64,000 nt of DNA, taken from the NCBI GenBank assembly GCA_019633425.1, contig WSUB01000001.1, positions 310,001 to 374,000 of the forward strand, written 5' to 3'. Positions within the stretch are counted from its first letter, which is position 1; the number at the start of each line of letters is the position of its first letter. Under the pieces are notes generated by a model, which was given only the letters and a program-made list of their open reading frames with translations, made no database searches and had not been told where the DNA came from. Position numbers and translations under genes: made by a program. This document shows positions 23,082-33,812 of this stretch, one piece after another. The stretch is from Tulasnella sp. 424 (taxonomy: Eukaryota > Basidiomycota > Agaricomycetes > Cantharellales > Tulasnellaceae).

Positions 23082-23975
23082 TCGAGCTTATTGTATGTGG
23101 TTGGAGGAGCAATATGTTGTCCTCTTGGCCCTTTTACACTGAGTGGCATCATCCAGACTTGCGTGGGTTTGTTCTGAGATTCATAAAATGGATCGTCCCA
23201 ACAAATCTCCGGCAGCCTAAGACCATTTTAAAACCAAACTGCTTTTTCACAAATAATTGCCACGCCTTCCTTCGAACACAGCGCAATAATGTCATTTCTT
23301 ACGTAAGGGAGCAAGATCCGTACATCGGAAGTACTTCAATGGATGTATGTCCGTGCGTTGGAGCTGGTGGCAAGACCTTGAGCTTGTTAAGCAAACCCGT
23401 GTCGCGAGACCCTTCCGATAGGACCTTGTGAAACTGCGACGCATCTTGTACTCAGATGCGGAGGACGTGGAATCAGAATAGAGTAACGTGATAGATACAA
23501 AAACGTCGTGTGATCCTACCAGGCTTAAGGTAGGGTGGACAAGCACCCTCTTCGCCTGATTGAAAAGGCTCCGATACCCATAGCCTACTATTGACGGATA
23601 CTTGCAAGAATGCAAGCTGCAGGGAGGAGTCGGAAGCTTAAGGAAGAAGACGCACGAGTCGTCGGGAGCGGAAGCTGGCGAAAGGCCTCGGGCCGATAGT
23701 CACTAATTAGACCGCGAGAAAGCGAACACGGATTCAAAACCCGCCTTTGACCCCTTATCCTCCGACTCCCTCATTCTCCCACTATCTCGCCACTACATCC
23801 CTCATCTTCCAGTCCAGGAGTTCGAAGACGACCCAGCGTACCAAGAATCTACTCAATATCTATATCTTACCAATTAGGAAGCATCGGAAATGATAAGTAC
23901 ATCCCTACAAGCCACTCGCCCAACAATGTTCAGCTTGGCTTATACGCTGCGGTTTCCTGTATCTACGCCTCTCAG
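23082..23975. other. Intergenic region upstream of the E2 gene
   Basis: No coding signal. A pyrimidine-rich run at about 23750-23815 looks like a basidiomycete core promoter for the downstream plus-strand E2 gene. The missing first exon of that gene may lie in 23880-23970. Confidence 0.5.
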
Positions 23976-24868
23976 AAGCGGCGGATTGAGACAGATGTTA
24001 TGAAGATGTGAGCAGCGTTATCTGCCGCTCTCTTGACCGTTGTTTGAGCTTGGACTGACGAGTCGCTCGGAACAGGTTGATGTCCGACCACGAGGTCCAT
24101 CTTGTTAACGACAACTTGAATGAGTTCTACGTTCGGTTTTACGGTCCGGAAGAAAGTAAATTAACCTTGCAGTCGTCGGTTTGCTCTCGGCTGATCCGAC
24201 TCTCTTGCCCAAATAGCACCGTTCGCAGGTGGTGTATGGAAGATTCACGTCGAACTACCGGAGCAATACCCGTACAAGAGTCCTAGCATTGGATTCATGA
24301 ACAAGATCTTCCATCCCAACATTGACGAACTGTGAGCTTGGTGATTGCGTTGTGCGCTTGTGCCGAGCTAATACCTCAGCCCGGTGCAATAGGAGTGGTT
24401 CTGTCTGCTTGGACGTTATTAACCAAACTTGGTCACCTATGTTCGGTGAGCCAACCGTACACACATTCTCGCATCTGGACCGAACTAAACATTCTTTTGC
24501 CGCTCCTAATCATCCTGCTCGATGACTTTATGCAGATATGATCAATATCTTTGAGGTGTTCCTCCCTCAACTCCTCCGTTACCCAAACCCAAGCGACCCT
24601 TTAAACGGTGAAGCCGCTGCCTTGCTTATGCGTGAGCCTAAGAACTACGAGGCGAAGGTGAAAGGTATGATTCAGTAGGTTGAAAGACTCATGTGGACTC
24701 GTCCTCTAACTAGGTCGTAATTCAGAGTACGTTCAGCGGTTCGCGACGAAGGAAGCTGCAGACGCTGCAGGAGGAGGTGAGAACCAGGTTGCCGAGGAAG
24801 AGGAGGAAGAAGATGCTGCGATGAGCGACGTTGGCAGCCTCGACGATGACGACCCAATGGAGCAATAA
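23976..24868 (+). CDS. Ubiquitin-conjugating enzyme E2, UBE2H/Ubc8 type
   Basis: E2 that carries ubiquitin for the GID/CTLH ligase in its family. Exons from 23976 give [20 protein letters not shown], then [48 protein letters not shown], the catalytic Cys in [17 protein letters not shown], and [19 protein letters not shown]. The tail is acidic ([12 protein letters not shown], ending DDDPMEQ), a mark of UBE2H. Introns are at 24008 onward and in four later positions. The start is unresolved: the conserved KRRIETDV exon follows a CTCTCAG acceptor at 23975, and no upstream ATG exon joins it in frame; the nearest in-frame ATG (24000) would remove conserved residues. Confidence 0.88.
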
Positions 24869-25177
24869 TGCCAAGCTCGCGATGCTGCGGTGGAGTACAA
24901 CGATACCACGATATTTAGGTTCTTGGTTTCTTTATAATACCCAGGCTCTCGCCTCTTTTTGCTGTGAAGTGGATATCTCTTTAATTTGTACGTCTGCAAT
25001 AATCGGAAACATCTCATCACTCCTCTCTTGCGTTATGATCGCAATTTCCCCCAGTTGTTTGATACTTGACGCTGTCCTGATGTGCTTCTTGCACACTCCG
25101 CGTCCCCTTACATCTCGAGTCATCGCGGTGGTATCGCCCCTTCTCGGACCACCACCAGGACGCCCAGAAACTCGTAT
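24869..25177. other. Intergenic region between E2 and TIP41
   Basis: About 310 bp, 3' flank of the E2 gene and promoter of TIP41. No motif recognised. Confidence 0.6.
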
Positions 25178-26419
25178 ATGGCTGCACCGTCGCCACAGAT
25201 ACCACCGCACGAAGTTAATGGTTCTCCTGGAGACTCTACGACATCGATAGACATTCAAGGATGGACGATCACCTCCACTTCTTTGCCCATTTCTAATGCC
25301 ACCGAAATTGATCAACTGCAAGAAACCCTTCACGGACTTCCAATACCTGAGATGCCTTTCGGCAACAACTCTATCGTTCTCAAACACGAGGCTTCGGGGT
25401 GGGAATACAGCTTTACTGCTCTCGGGGCTCTAAGTGGTGTGAAGTTGGGCGAACCTGGTGACGGTGACGGAGGCGTCAAAGTAGGGTATGCGAAGGAGTG
25501 GATGCAAAGCAGGTACGTCACTCCAGAAGACGTGTAACTCGTGGTGGCATCAACGTCTATCCCCTGTAAGATTAGAACCCAATTCCGATACCCCTATGCC
25601 GGAAACCTCACCTACAAAAGCGTACGATTGGACCTACACCACAACTTATCCCGGAAAGGAGACCGAACACTCATCACCACATGTGAGGACATTTTTAACT
25701 TTGGATATGGTTTGACTAATTGAGATTGGACGGGATTTCAGCTCAGATGGACGCCTGCCGACCCGGAAAACCCCTCTCACTCCATTCCGTTGGCTCAGCT
25801 GTCTAGGCGAGACCCGATACTGTACTACGCCGAAATACTACTGTACGAGGATGAGCTACACGACAACGGCTCTTCTCGACTCGTGGTCAGACTGGTAAGT
25901 GTGATGTGCTGATATTTTCGAATCGAAACCCATGATATTGATACGGTTTTTGGCTACTGCAGCGTGTCATGCCCACCTGCCTGTTCATCCTAAGCCGTTT
26001 AACGGTGCGCGTAGACGGCGTGGTGTTCCGGACGTTCGATACACGAATCTACCACTCCTTCGAGCCTGATCCTCATTCAACCTCTGCAACGCCTCATGTT
26101 GTGAGAGAATGCAGTGGATGGGAGGCCCCATACGACACAGTGAAAAGAGTTAGGCGATCTCCTATGCTTCTTTTTTTGACCTCCTGATCTGAGGAAGCGC
26201 TTGCTTTTCCAGCACTTACCCAACCCGAACGACTTGACTCCCTTGACCGACGCCAACTTCATCGCGCAAGTTCTTACCCAGTTACCCAAATCCGTGTCGC
26301 AAAACCCAAGAGCTAAGAGTGGGACCGGTTGGCGAGGGCTAGGTACACGAGTTGAAATTTGCCACCTGAATTCGAAGCCGGCAATAGATGGAACCCAGGC
26401 CACGGCCGAGGAAGCTTGA
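25178..26419 (+). CDS. TIP41-like regulator of PP2A-type phosphatases
   Basis: Homologue of yeast Tip41 and human TIPRL, which bind PP2A-like catalytic subunits in TOR signalling. The start MAAPSPQIPPHEVNG is a true ATG. Family blocks: GWTITSTSLPISNATEIDQL, LHGLPIPEMPFGNNSIVLKH, ASGWEYSFTALGAL, KAYDWTYTTTYPG, LRWTPADPENPSHSIPLAQL, PILYYAEILLYEDELHDNGS, VMPTCLFILSRLTVRVDGV and RIYHSFEPD. The first intron uses GTACGT after CAAAGCAG and an acceptor just before TTAGAACCC. The C-terminus is a short acidic tail ending ATAEEA. Convergent with NDUFB9, 203 bp apart. Confidence 0.92.
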
Positions 26420-26622
26420 GTTTCATTCACGCGTCCTTCAGAAATTCGTGTTATTCGTTGAATAGATCGATGAACGCCCGATAGTCTACGTAGATTGGCA
26501 ATGTGCTGAACCTTGTCACTAGCGGGATGCATGGTTCCGTGTTCAGTTGTACGAGGGCAGAAAGAAATCGCATTGAACGCCAAAGAAATGCAATTATATA
26601 TGATCCCAAAGCGAGATAGACA

Positions 26623-27284
26623 CTAGTGGTGTGCTTCGGCTTCGTGGTCGAAGATGGGGCCGGTTGGTGGCTAGGACGAAATAAATGAGCACAGCAATCT
26701 GACAGCAAACGCGCAGGTCTTACCGGAAGGTTGCGTTCCCTATGGACGAATCGAATGTCAATATATTTCGGCTTTACGGCGAGGCGATCGAAAAGGCTCA
26801 CCATTTTGTGCCACCAGGCATCATCGCGGCTGTTGAAGAGTAAGTCGTGAGGTCCTGAAGTATCAGTAATTGCCTGGAGAAACGCACGAATATAAGGATC
26901 TGGGTGTAGCTTGTCCGCAAGTTGGGCTTCAGCCTTGGCAAAGATTTCTGCGAGAGCTCTAGGGTCCTTGACGTTTCTAAACAAGAACAAGTCTAGGTGT
27001 CAGCCGTTTCCGTCCGAACGTGAGAGATTGAACCAGGAGTTGAACGGAGGCGAAAGGCAGAGCAATTCATCTTCACCTATTGCGCTCAAACTCTGCACGA
27101 ATGGCTACGGCCCTTGGTCTCCAAGCATCTCTCCGAACTGCCCAGTTTAGTTCGTTGACGAGGAAGCGCTTGTACAGCGACTTGACGTATAGCCGGTGCG
27201 CTGAGAATGGTTGAGGCGCATTAGTGTCAAAATGTATTGTATATTCCAGAGCATTCCCTCACCGCCGGAGAAGGTTGATGACAT
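26623..27284 (-). CDS. NDUFB9 (B22), LYR-type accessory subunit of complex I
   Basis: Accessory subunit of mitochondrial NADH:ubiquinone oxidoreductase, binding acyl-ACP in the family. The spliced model has five small introns and gives 108 residues: MSSTFSGAHRLYVKSLYKRF, LNWAVRRDAWRPRAVAIRAE, FERNRNVKDPRALAEIFAKA, HPDPYIPAMMPGGTKWERN, ending IFDHEAEAHH. The LYK tripeptide after the start, the HPxPY block and PGGTxxER are diagnostic. Several introns could be missed because exons are as short as about 16 nt (the ERNLP exon). The start codon is 86 bp downstream of the Gemin2 stop on the same strand. Confidence 0.88.
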
Positions 27285-27370
27285 GTGAACGAGTGGTCAA
27301 ATATAGGAATAACAAGAGAAGAGGACTGAGAGCAAAGTTGCAATCACAACTACGATGAGGTAATCGAACA

Positions 27371-28892
27371 CTACGCACAAACAGCAGCAACCGCTTTGAC
27401 CGCCTCATCCCAAAGGTCCAACTGGCCCCATCCTTTAGAAATGGCGGCAATCACCATCCAACATCCCGCACGACCTTCTCCAAGAATGGTACCATCTAAT
27501 TCCTTTCCTTTTTTCTTCCCACTCAAAGACCCGACCAACAGTTCGATGCACGCCCGTGCAAGCACCCTTAGGGTGCTGATCTGCTCGCTCGTTAGTTCGC
27601 GATCTAAGCGCGCGAGGAGAGAAAATATCCATTTAGCATCGTTGTCGCAAAGCACAGGCTGCTTGCTTGTTCCGTTGTGAAGGCAAGGATTTTTCTCGAG
27701 TCGAGTGTTGAGCCAGTAACCGAAGAACATGAGAAGTAGCAATGTGGAACGCTATGAGAGTTAATTAGTCGTCGAAAATAACATAAAGATCCAGCAATCA
27801 CTCACGTTGTCCAGCTGAGCAACGATAATTGCAGTCGGAGGCTTTGGCTTGTAATCAGGAGATGGCTCCAGCACCGAGTCCAGCCCAGGGGAAGGCCGAT
27901 CATTACCTGGAGGCATCGAAGAAGTCCGAACAGAAGCGCTTGGTGATGCATCATTTGCTTCCGGCTCGTCATCAATAATGCCAGCCATTTGGACCACAAC
28001 CTCCGGCTCGCCCGCGTCGTTATCATCCTGTGCTTCCATGGGCTCCTCGTCCGATTCATCAATGACATCATCAATATGAATCTCGTCGGCGTTCAGTTTG
28101 GAAGGGAGAGAACTTGGTGAGCCTTCGATATCGGCACCTTCCTGATTCTCCTCAGACCGTCGAAATGGTAAAGCGCCGAGCTTCAGGTCACCGTTGATGT
28201 ATTTCCACCATCCATCTCGATCTTTGGGACGGGGGAGCTCTACAATAGGTTTGGTGCCAGATGATGCTTCCGCGGCGGCGATGGTCTAAACAAGGGTTAG
28301 TGAGTAGACCAAATAAATCAGATAGGCAAGTTGCTCACCTCCCGCAAGGCCATGAATCTCGTCTCAAATGTTTCTTTCCACCGTTGAGAAGGTACGGCAG
28401 AGCTTGAAGCATCCGTTATTACGGGAATTGGAGGCGAAGGTGGCCGGCTTAGTTGTGGCTCACCGGATGGATTAGGAACTTTGGTAACATTTGGTAAAGC
28501 GGCGGCGTCCCGGCTGAAGAAAATAAACATGTCAGTGAACGGGAATCACCAAAAGCAATCAGAACTAACCGGACGGTGAAAAGATATTCCAACCCATCCT
28601 GCGGCTCACCCGCAAAGTCTTCTGGAAGGTCTGCAACTGGGAGAACTTGACACCCGACTCGTGGCGGGTCATTCATGTAGGACCCATCTTCATCGTCATC
28701 AATATCTTCTGCCCCAACTTCTTCGGCGCCAGCGCCTGGAACCGGTTGAGGACGAACTCGAACTTCAATCCCCTCATCTTCGCCGTCCAATCCGGTCACC
28801 CGTTTTCTCTTCAAAATTGTTCTGTTGGGGCTTGTAGTATATGAGGTAGAGTCATCTGCATCCCCATAGTACTCGAGCGTATCGGCTATCAT
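27371..28892 (-). CDS. Gemin2 / SMN-interacting protein homologue
   Basis: Component of the SMN complex that loads Sm proteins onto snRNAs; fungal orthologues include S. pombe Yip11. The start is at 28892 (MIADTLEYYGDADDSTSY). An acidic, disordered N-terminus is followed by CQVLPVADLPEDFAGEPQDG and LEYLFTVRRDAAALPNV, the Gemin2 signature (LPxDF...P..g.EYL..VR.ea...P.V). The middle is long and acidic. The C-terminal helical part reads RSTLLLLMFFGYWLNTRLEK, WIFSLLARLDRELTSEQIST, LRVLARACIELLV and ends DEAVKAVAAVCA. The linker of about 150 residues is longer than in animal Gemin2. Divergent from THOC3, 190 bp between start codons. Confidence 0.82.
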
Positions 28893-29082
28893 GGGCGAAG
28901 TACGACACTACTGGCCAGAAACGCGGGTGGTGGTGGCGAAGGGAGCGACCAGGTGAAAAAGTTCGGCGGTTCGCTCGTGCCTGGTTCGTTCCACTCACCA
29001 ACCTCCCCCTCTGGAACACCATCACTTCTAGCGCCGGCACTCTCAATTCACCCGTCCCACAAACATCTCCCCAATAGATAGG

Positions 29083-30532
29083 ATGGCTACTAGTGCAGGT
29101 GGTATGAGTGGAGTTAGCTTGACGCCTCGTCCACAGACGCCACCCTCGCATCTGAGTTTTACTGCCCGTGAAGTAGTTGTCAGTAGCCAACGTTTTCTCG
29201 CTCGGACCATATCCTCAAGATCTCTACCTTCTATTACGTCAGCCTCTTAACTTCAGATCTTTCAAAACTACAATCACCCAAGGGAAGAAAAGGCCGGCAC
29301 TTCAATGTGTCTGGAGCGTTGATGGCCAAAGGTTGGCTACTTGTGGCAACGAGCACGGGGTTAGGTTATGGAATCCCCAACAAAGTGTACGTATGTCTAA
29401 ATTACTTCTTACCTACGATAGTCTGACGCTTGTACCTAGCTTCTTGCCAAGGATACGACTTTAACTGCTGGTGGGCATACCAGTGGCTGCGATGTCACGG
29501 CGTGCGCCTGGAGTTCCTTCCACAAGGACTTTTTCTGCTCTTCGAGCGAACAAGACCGCGCATTAGTATTCTGGGACGCACGAAGTTAGTTCCTCCTTGT
29601 ACATTTCAAGACGTAATCTGACCAAACTGGGATCCAGAAAAGGGCCCTGCCCATCAATTGAAGACACCCGAAACTATATCAAGGATACTCTATGCTCCTG
29701 ACGGTGATAGCATTGCGGTCCAAGAGCATGGCTCTGTAATCAAAAGGCTAGAACTTCGCATGCTTCCGAGGGATACGCATAAGTGGGACTTTGTGCCCGG
29801 AAAACTTGATACGGTTGAAGGGGTGAGAGCTTGAACCCACTCCTTAAGATGAGCTATATTTACCCCTCTCTTTAAGATCAGGGATTTCAAGTTCAACCAT
29901 CCTGGCGACCTTTTGTTCATTGCCACCAAATCCGGATCCTTCGCGACGGTCGAATACCCAACGTTGAATTTCCTCGAATCTTTCAAGTCTCATACGGGAT
30001 ATTGCAATGTTCTAGACTTGGACCCGCGTGGGAGGTAATCTATACTCCCTTTACTTGGCTAGAATCGACTCTAAGGCCTTGAACTTCATTAGCTATATGG
30101 CCACAGGCGGTGAGGACGGTATGGTGAATATTTTCAACAACGTTGAAATGCAACTATCTCGCGCAACCTTCATATCCGAGTGAGTGCAACCCCTGTTGAT
30201 CAATCTTCCTCGATTGATCGCATAAATTGGTAGCCTTCCTATCTATAATCTATCGTACTCCTTTGATGGCGAGTACCTGGCGGTGGGACAGCTGAGTAGT
30301 GATGTCGTGATAGTAAGTCGCCACCAGTTAAATGACCAATGCTATTGCTCACGTATATTCCTAGGCATCATCCGTATCAGGCGAAGTCCTCTACAGGGAC
30401 ATGCGACAAGGAGGGTGGCCATCCTGTATTACGTGGCATCCGTCGAGATACATCATCGCTACGTGTGGGGACCATCCGAAAGGCAGGGCCGCTGGGTGGA
30501 TTGCCGTCAACAGCATGCCACAGCAGAGCTGA
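29083..30532 (+). CDS. WD40 protein, THOC3/Tex1-like or related
   Basis: Predicted beta-propeller. Start MATSAGGMSGVSLTPRPQTP. Blades visible in order: LQCVWSVDGQRLATCGNEHG VRLWN; GCDVTACAWSSFHKDFFCSS with ALVFWDAR; ISRILYAPDGDSIAVQEHGS; RDFKFNHPGDLLFIATKSGS; GYCNVLDLDPRGRYMATGGE with GMVNIF; SLPIYNLSYSFDGEYLAVGQ; a last blade SCITWHPSRYIIATCGDHPK. The order and the blade spacing match THO complex subunit 3, which couples transcription with mRNA export. The exon 1 to 2 junction (29180 to 29252) is the least certain. The protein is short (about 360 residues), as in THOC3. Other seven-blade proteins cannot be excluded. Confidence 0.75.
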
Positions 30533-31443
30533 GTCTAGCTCCTCTTTGGAGTTACGACGTAGATCGCATCGGTATCTTGTATGTATGGCTGTAATAAAAA
30601 ACGCTCGATGCCTTGACACTATAACTCAGGGAGGGGGGGGGAGAAGCGAATACTGGGGCGAGACATGGGGTTCAAGTGACTCCCGATTTCCTGATTATCC
30701 AACCTCTCTCGATGCAAACCTGGATGGTCCTGCGGAGAATGAAGCATGATGCAAGTGATGTCCGCCAGTGATGTAACAAACTTGAGGTCGTGCGGACTGA
30801 GATTCATCGGTCAAGCGGGTTTGGCTACCAGGAAGTAGTGAAGTTCCCCCGGCTCGTCACACAAATATTTCCTTGACAATGCAGAACTATAATCAGAGCC
30901 CCTAGGCTCCAAGTTGTACAGGGTGGCGTTTTATTGACGCTTGTTATTCCGCATTTGGCAATCGAGTCAACGGCATTAAGGTGGCGAACACTTCGCACCC
31001 TCACTTCAATGTTTGGATCTTCTTACACTGTTGGAATACGTTGAGCTTGGACCAAATTATTTGAAGCAGCCAGCATGACGACCGCCTAGATATTTGACAA
31101 ATCTGAGGAGACCCGTTCAAATTTTCTTCGTAGTGCTGGAACTCGATCTGGATTCTGGACTGGACTCCTGAAGCTCTCATTTTCACGAGCCTATTAATAA
31201 GCGACTATGTGAATCCTTCGCGATGGATTGTTATTGGTTTCAATAGAAGTTGCTGGTGTGTTTTCATGGGGACAGATGCATCTTCCGTGCCATCCCAGAT
31301 ATCCCCCCGCCACACGACTCGAGCCTTCGCCTTCGCTCGCATCATCTCTCTCCAATAATAAGTCCATCATAGACCCACCGTATCTTCTGTGCATATGACT
31401 CCTCGGTACGATTCCTTCCGGCGCAGCTGCTCGGAAGCTCGAA

Positions 31444-31456
31444 GAAATTTCCAGAA
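31444..31456. promoter_or_regulatory. Heat-shock element, three perfect units
   Basis: GAAATTTCCAGAA is a perfect nGAAnnTTCnnGAAn array, the binding site for Hsf1 trimers, 284 bp upstream of the sHsp start at 31740. An extra GAA precedes it at 31441. Confidence 0.75.
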
Positions 31457-31574
31457 CCGCGGGAGATTAGACCAGTTTGAACACCCTCGAGGCATATGAC
31501 GGCCTTTTCCGATGCATTACGACGGGGATCTCACCTATGACGTTTATTATGGCGTAGCAGTGGCCACAGTGCTC

Positions 31575-31582
31575 GAAATTTC
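31575..31582. promoter_or_regulatory. Second, two-unit heat-shock element
   Basis: GAAATTTC fits GAAnnTTC, 158 bp upstream of the start codon at 31740 and between the stronger element and the TATA-like box at 31621. Confidence 0.5.
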
Positions 31583-31620
31583 TAGCAAATTTGGCCGGCA
31601 GACGGGGAGCCTTGCAAAGG

Positions 31621-31628
31621 TATTTATA
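31621..31628 (+). promoter_or_regulatory. TATA-like box of the first sHsp gene
   Basis: TATTTATA lies 112 bp before the ATG at 31740, downstream of two heat-shock elements. Confidence 0.55.
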
Positions 31629-31739
31629 CACCCCCCTACCCATCTTTTGGTCACTCAAATCAAAGAACATATCCCCTTTGCTCTGAACCCTCTAAACTCA
31701 CTCGACTCGCAGAATCCGCAAAAACCATCCCATAACGCC

Positions 31740-32381
31740 ATGTCGCTTACCCGCTCTCTGCTTAACGAATTCCGACCCTTCTTCCGCCTCCTCGACGATC
31801 CACTCTACGCCACCGGAGACCCTTTCTCGGTCGTTCCGCGACAACACCAATCCGAACGTGACCGAGACGCTCTTCAAAACTATTTCCGGGGTGCCAACAC
31901 TAGCGGTCCAATCGTCCGCTCGCCTCACGTCCACTTGAACGACGAAGAGGGCAAGTATGTCGTTGAAGCTGAGCTCCCTGGCATCAAAAAGGAGAATTTG
32001 GACATCTCCATCGGAGACAACGGACGAAGCTTGACCATCAAGGGCCACGCTTCCGCTTCATCTGACGACGTAGCTCAGCAAGCCGCGACCGACGCGTCAA
32101 CTTCGCAGACCAACACCCCCCAAGGTAAGTCTTCATTCTATCGGAGACCTGTGGGTCTGATCAGTGCTCTGACTCGGGCTTTTATTTCAGCGGCTCAAAC
32201 AGATGCCCCTCAAGATCAGCAGCCTACCCAACGTTGGTCCACTCGCTCGTCGTTCGAGCGCACGATCTGGCTCCCTCGCCCTGTTGATGCCCATAATGTG
32301 AACGCGAGGCTCAACGATGGTATCCTGACTTTGGAGATTCCCAAGCTTCAGGCCCAGACGCAGCGCATCACGGTCAACTAA
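31740..32381 (+). CDS. Small heat-shock protein (Hsp20/alpha-crystallin), copy 1
   Basis: ATP-independent chaperone that holds unfolding proteins. Two exons, 31740-32124 and 32191-32381, give 191 residues. N-terminal arm MSLTRSLLNEFRPFFRLLDD; the alpha-crystallin domain starts at SPHVHLNDEEGKYVVEAELP, followed by GIKKENLDISIGDNGRSLTI, a Ser/Thr/Gln-rich insertion spanning the intron, then RSSFERTIWLPRPVDAHNVN, ARLNDGILTLEIPKL and RITVN. The C-terminal anchoring IxI motif is represented by RITV. Intron phase 1. A paralogue lies 716 bp downstream on the same strand. Upstream heat-shock elements predict stress induction. Confidence 0.93.
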   Translation: MSLTRSLLNEFRPFFRLLDDPLYATGDPFSVVPRQHQSERDRDALQNYFRGANTSGPIVRSPHVHLNDEEGKYVVEAELPGIKKENLDISIGDNGRSLTIKGHASASSDDVAQQAATDASTSQTNTPQGKSSFYRRPVGLISALTRAFISAAQTDAPQDQQPTQRWSTRSSFERTIWLPRPVDAHNVNARLNDGILTLEIPKLQAQTQRITVN

Positions 32382-32789
32382 GCACCGAAGCAGTAGTGTA
32401 TCGTTTACCCTTCGATCATAATCAATCCTCCACTTCACCCCACCTTAAGATAGTCTAGCTTGCTGTAATATTTCTTCCCTTCTCGAAAATGCCTGTAAAT
32501 GAAATGTATGAAATGTGTTCCCTCGAAGTCTTTGGCCCTTGATATCATAGCATGCTGCTCCGCTCAGCGATGCGGCGACGGTAACGTTGACATAACGCTT
32601 CAGCGACAAGCCGAGAACAAAAATCAAATACCATCCATCAACATCCACCAGCGGATTGTGCAGCAAGCAGCATTCCCTTTCGGGCACATCCCACTGGAGA
32701 TTTCTCTCATTGCATGTCTGGTCACGTGCCCGCCCCAAGTCGATCATCTTCCGCTCGCAAAGAGCCCCACAGGTTCCTTCTACGCTCCC

Positions 32790-32797
32790 TTCTTGAA
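32790..32797. promoter_or_regulatory. Candidate heat-shock element of sHsp copy 2
   Basis: TTCTTGAA fits TTCnnGAA, about 300 bp upstream of the start codon at 33098. Only two units are clear. Confidence 0.4.
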
Positions 32798-32986
32798 CCA
32801 ATTGCGAGTCAGACCACACGATCGTATCGGGAAAGCCCGAGAACGAGGTCCCTGGTTGATCACGCGTTGGAATAAGCGCGGTGGAGAACTGCACTTCGCC
32901 GGTCTTCCGCAAGCCCAACGACCTCATCAATGGGGTAGAATGTCGTCAAGATTGCTGGAGCCGGGCCTTCCACCCCCCATAGAACG

Positions 32987-32994
32987 TATATAAA
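32987..32994 (+). promoter_or_regulatory. TATA box of sHsp copy 2
   Basis: TATATAAA, 104 bp before the ATG at 33098, a strong consensus match. Confidence 0.7.
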
Positions 32995-33097
32995 GAGCTT
33001 TGGCTCGACCCCAAAGGCAGCTCGTCCTTGATCTTCATTCCAAAAAGTCAAAAATTCAACCCCTTACTAGACTCAAATCCCAACTTCTCTCTAACCG

Positions 33098-33812
33098 ATG
33101 TCGTTCAACCGTCAACAATTCTCCAGCGACTTGCGTCCCCTGTTCAGCAACGCTCTCGACGATCCGTTCTTTTCAAGCTTTGACCCTTACTCCCCGGTAC
33201 CCCGCCAACAGCAATCGATGGGAGACCACCATCATCGCTTCCGCTCAAATGCAGTCCAGCGGTACGACGATGGATCAAATCCCACGTCGTCGGAATACTC
33301 GACCCGCACCCCCAATGTCCACTTGAGCGACGAAGGCGATCATTACGTCGTCGAAGCCGAGGTCTCCGGAATCCGCAGGGAAAACCTCGATGTCAGCATC
33401 GGAGACAACGGTCGTAGTTTGACGATTCGCGGTGGTGGTGCCGTATCCGGATCTGCTGCTGGGGACTCTGTCGAGGAGACCGAGGGTGCGGCAGCGTCTC
33501 CGAGTGTCGCACAGTCCGCACGCGGTACGACAAGTACAACCGAGTACACCGAGACAGGTAGGCTAAAGTCTATTTAACGCTGCCTTGACTCGGGTCGATT
33601 AAACGTGGATTTCTGTAGTGACGACCTCCAGCTCTCGAGGGGACGAAAGGCAGCCCGTCAAACGATGGACTTCGAGGTCTTCTTTCGCCCGTACCATCTG
33701 GCTCCCTCGTCCCGTTGATCCCCAAGGAGTTAAGGCAACATTGGATCACGGGGTGTTAATGATGGAGATTCCTAAGCTCTCAGCTCAGAGCCACCGCATC
33801 ACTGTCGGCTAA
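33098..33812 (+). CDS. Small heat-shock protein (Hsp20/alpha-crystallin), copy 2
   Basis: Paralogue of the gene 0.7 kb upstream. Exons 33098-33557 and 33619-33812 give 217 residues. N-terminal arm MSFNRQQFSSDLRPLFSNAL has a His-rich stretch (DHHHRF). The alpha-crystallin domain: TPNVHLSDEGDHYVVEAEVS, GIRRENLDVSIGDNGRSLTI, a Gly/Ala/Ser/Thr-rich insertion longer than in copy 1, then RSSFARTIWLPRPVDPQGVK, ATLDHGVLMMEIPKL and RITVG. The intron is phase 1 at the same place as in copy 1, so the two arose by duplication. Most divergence is in the arm and insertion. Confidence 0.93.

Larger units (their letters stand above)
30533..31739. other. Intergenic region, 3' flank of THOC3 and sHsp promoter
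   Basis: No supported gene in 1.2 kb. A G-run lies at about 30631-30640. The right part holds heat-shock elements and a TATA-like box in front of the first sHsp gene. The 30.6-31.3 kb part is featureless. Confidence 0.6.
32382..33097. other. Intergenic region between the two sHsp genes
   Basis: No supported gene. It holds a TTCTTGAA heat-shock half-array and a TATA box for the second copy. Text around 32500-32700 is not recognised. Confidence 0.6.

Noticed and set aside
23292..23615. 107-codon frame on the minus strand between mtIF3 and the E2 gene
   Set aside because: Start is not ATG, and no family resemblance or spliced partner was seen.
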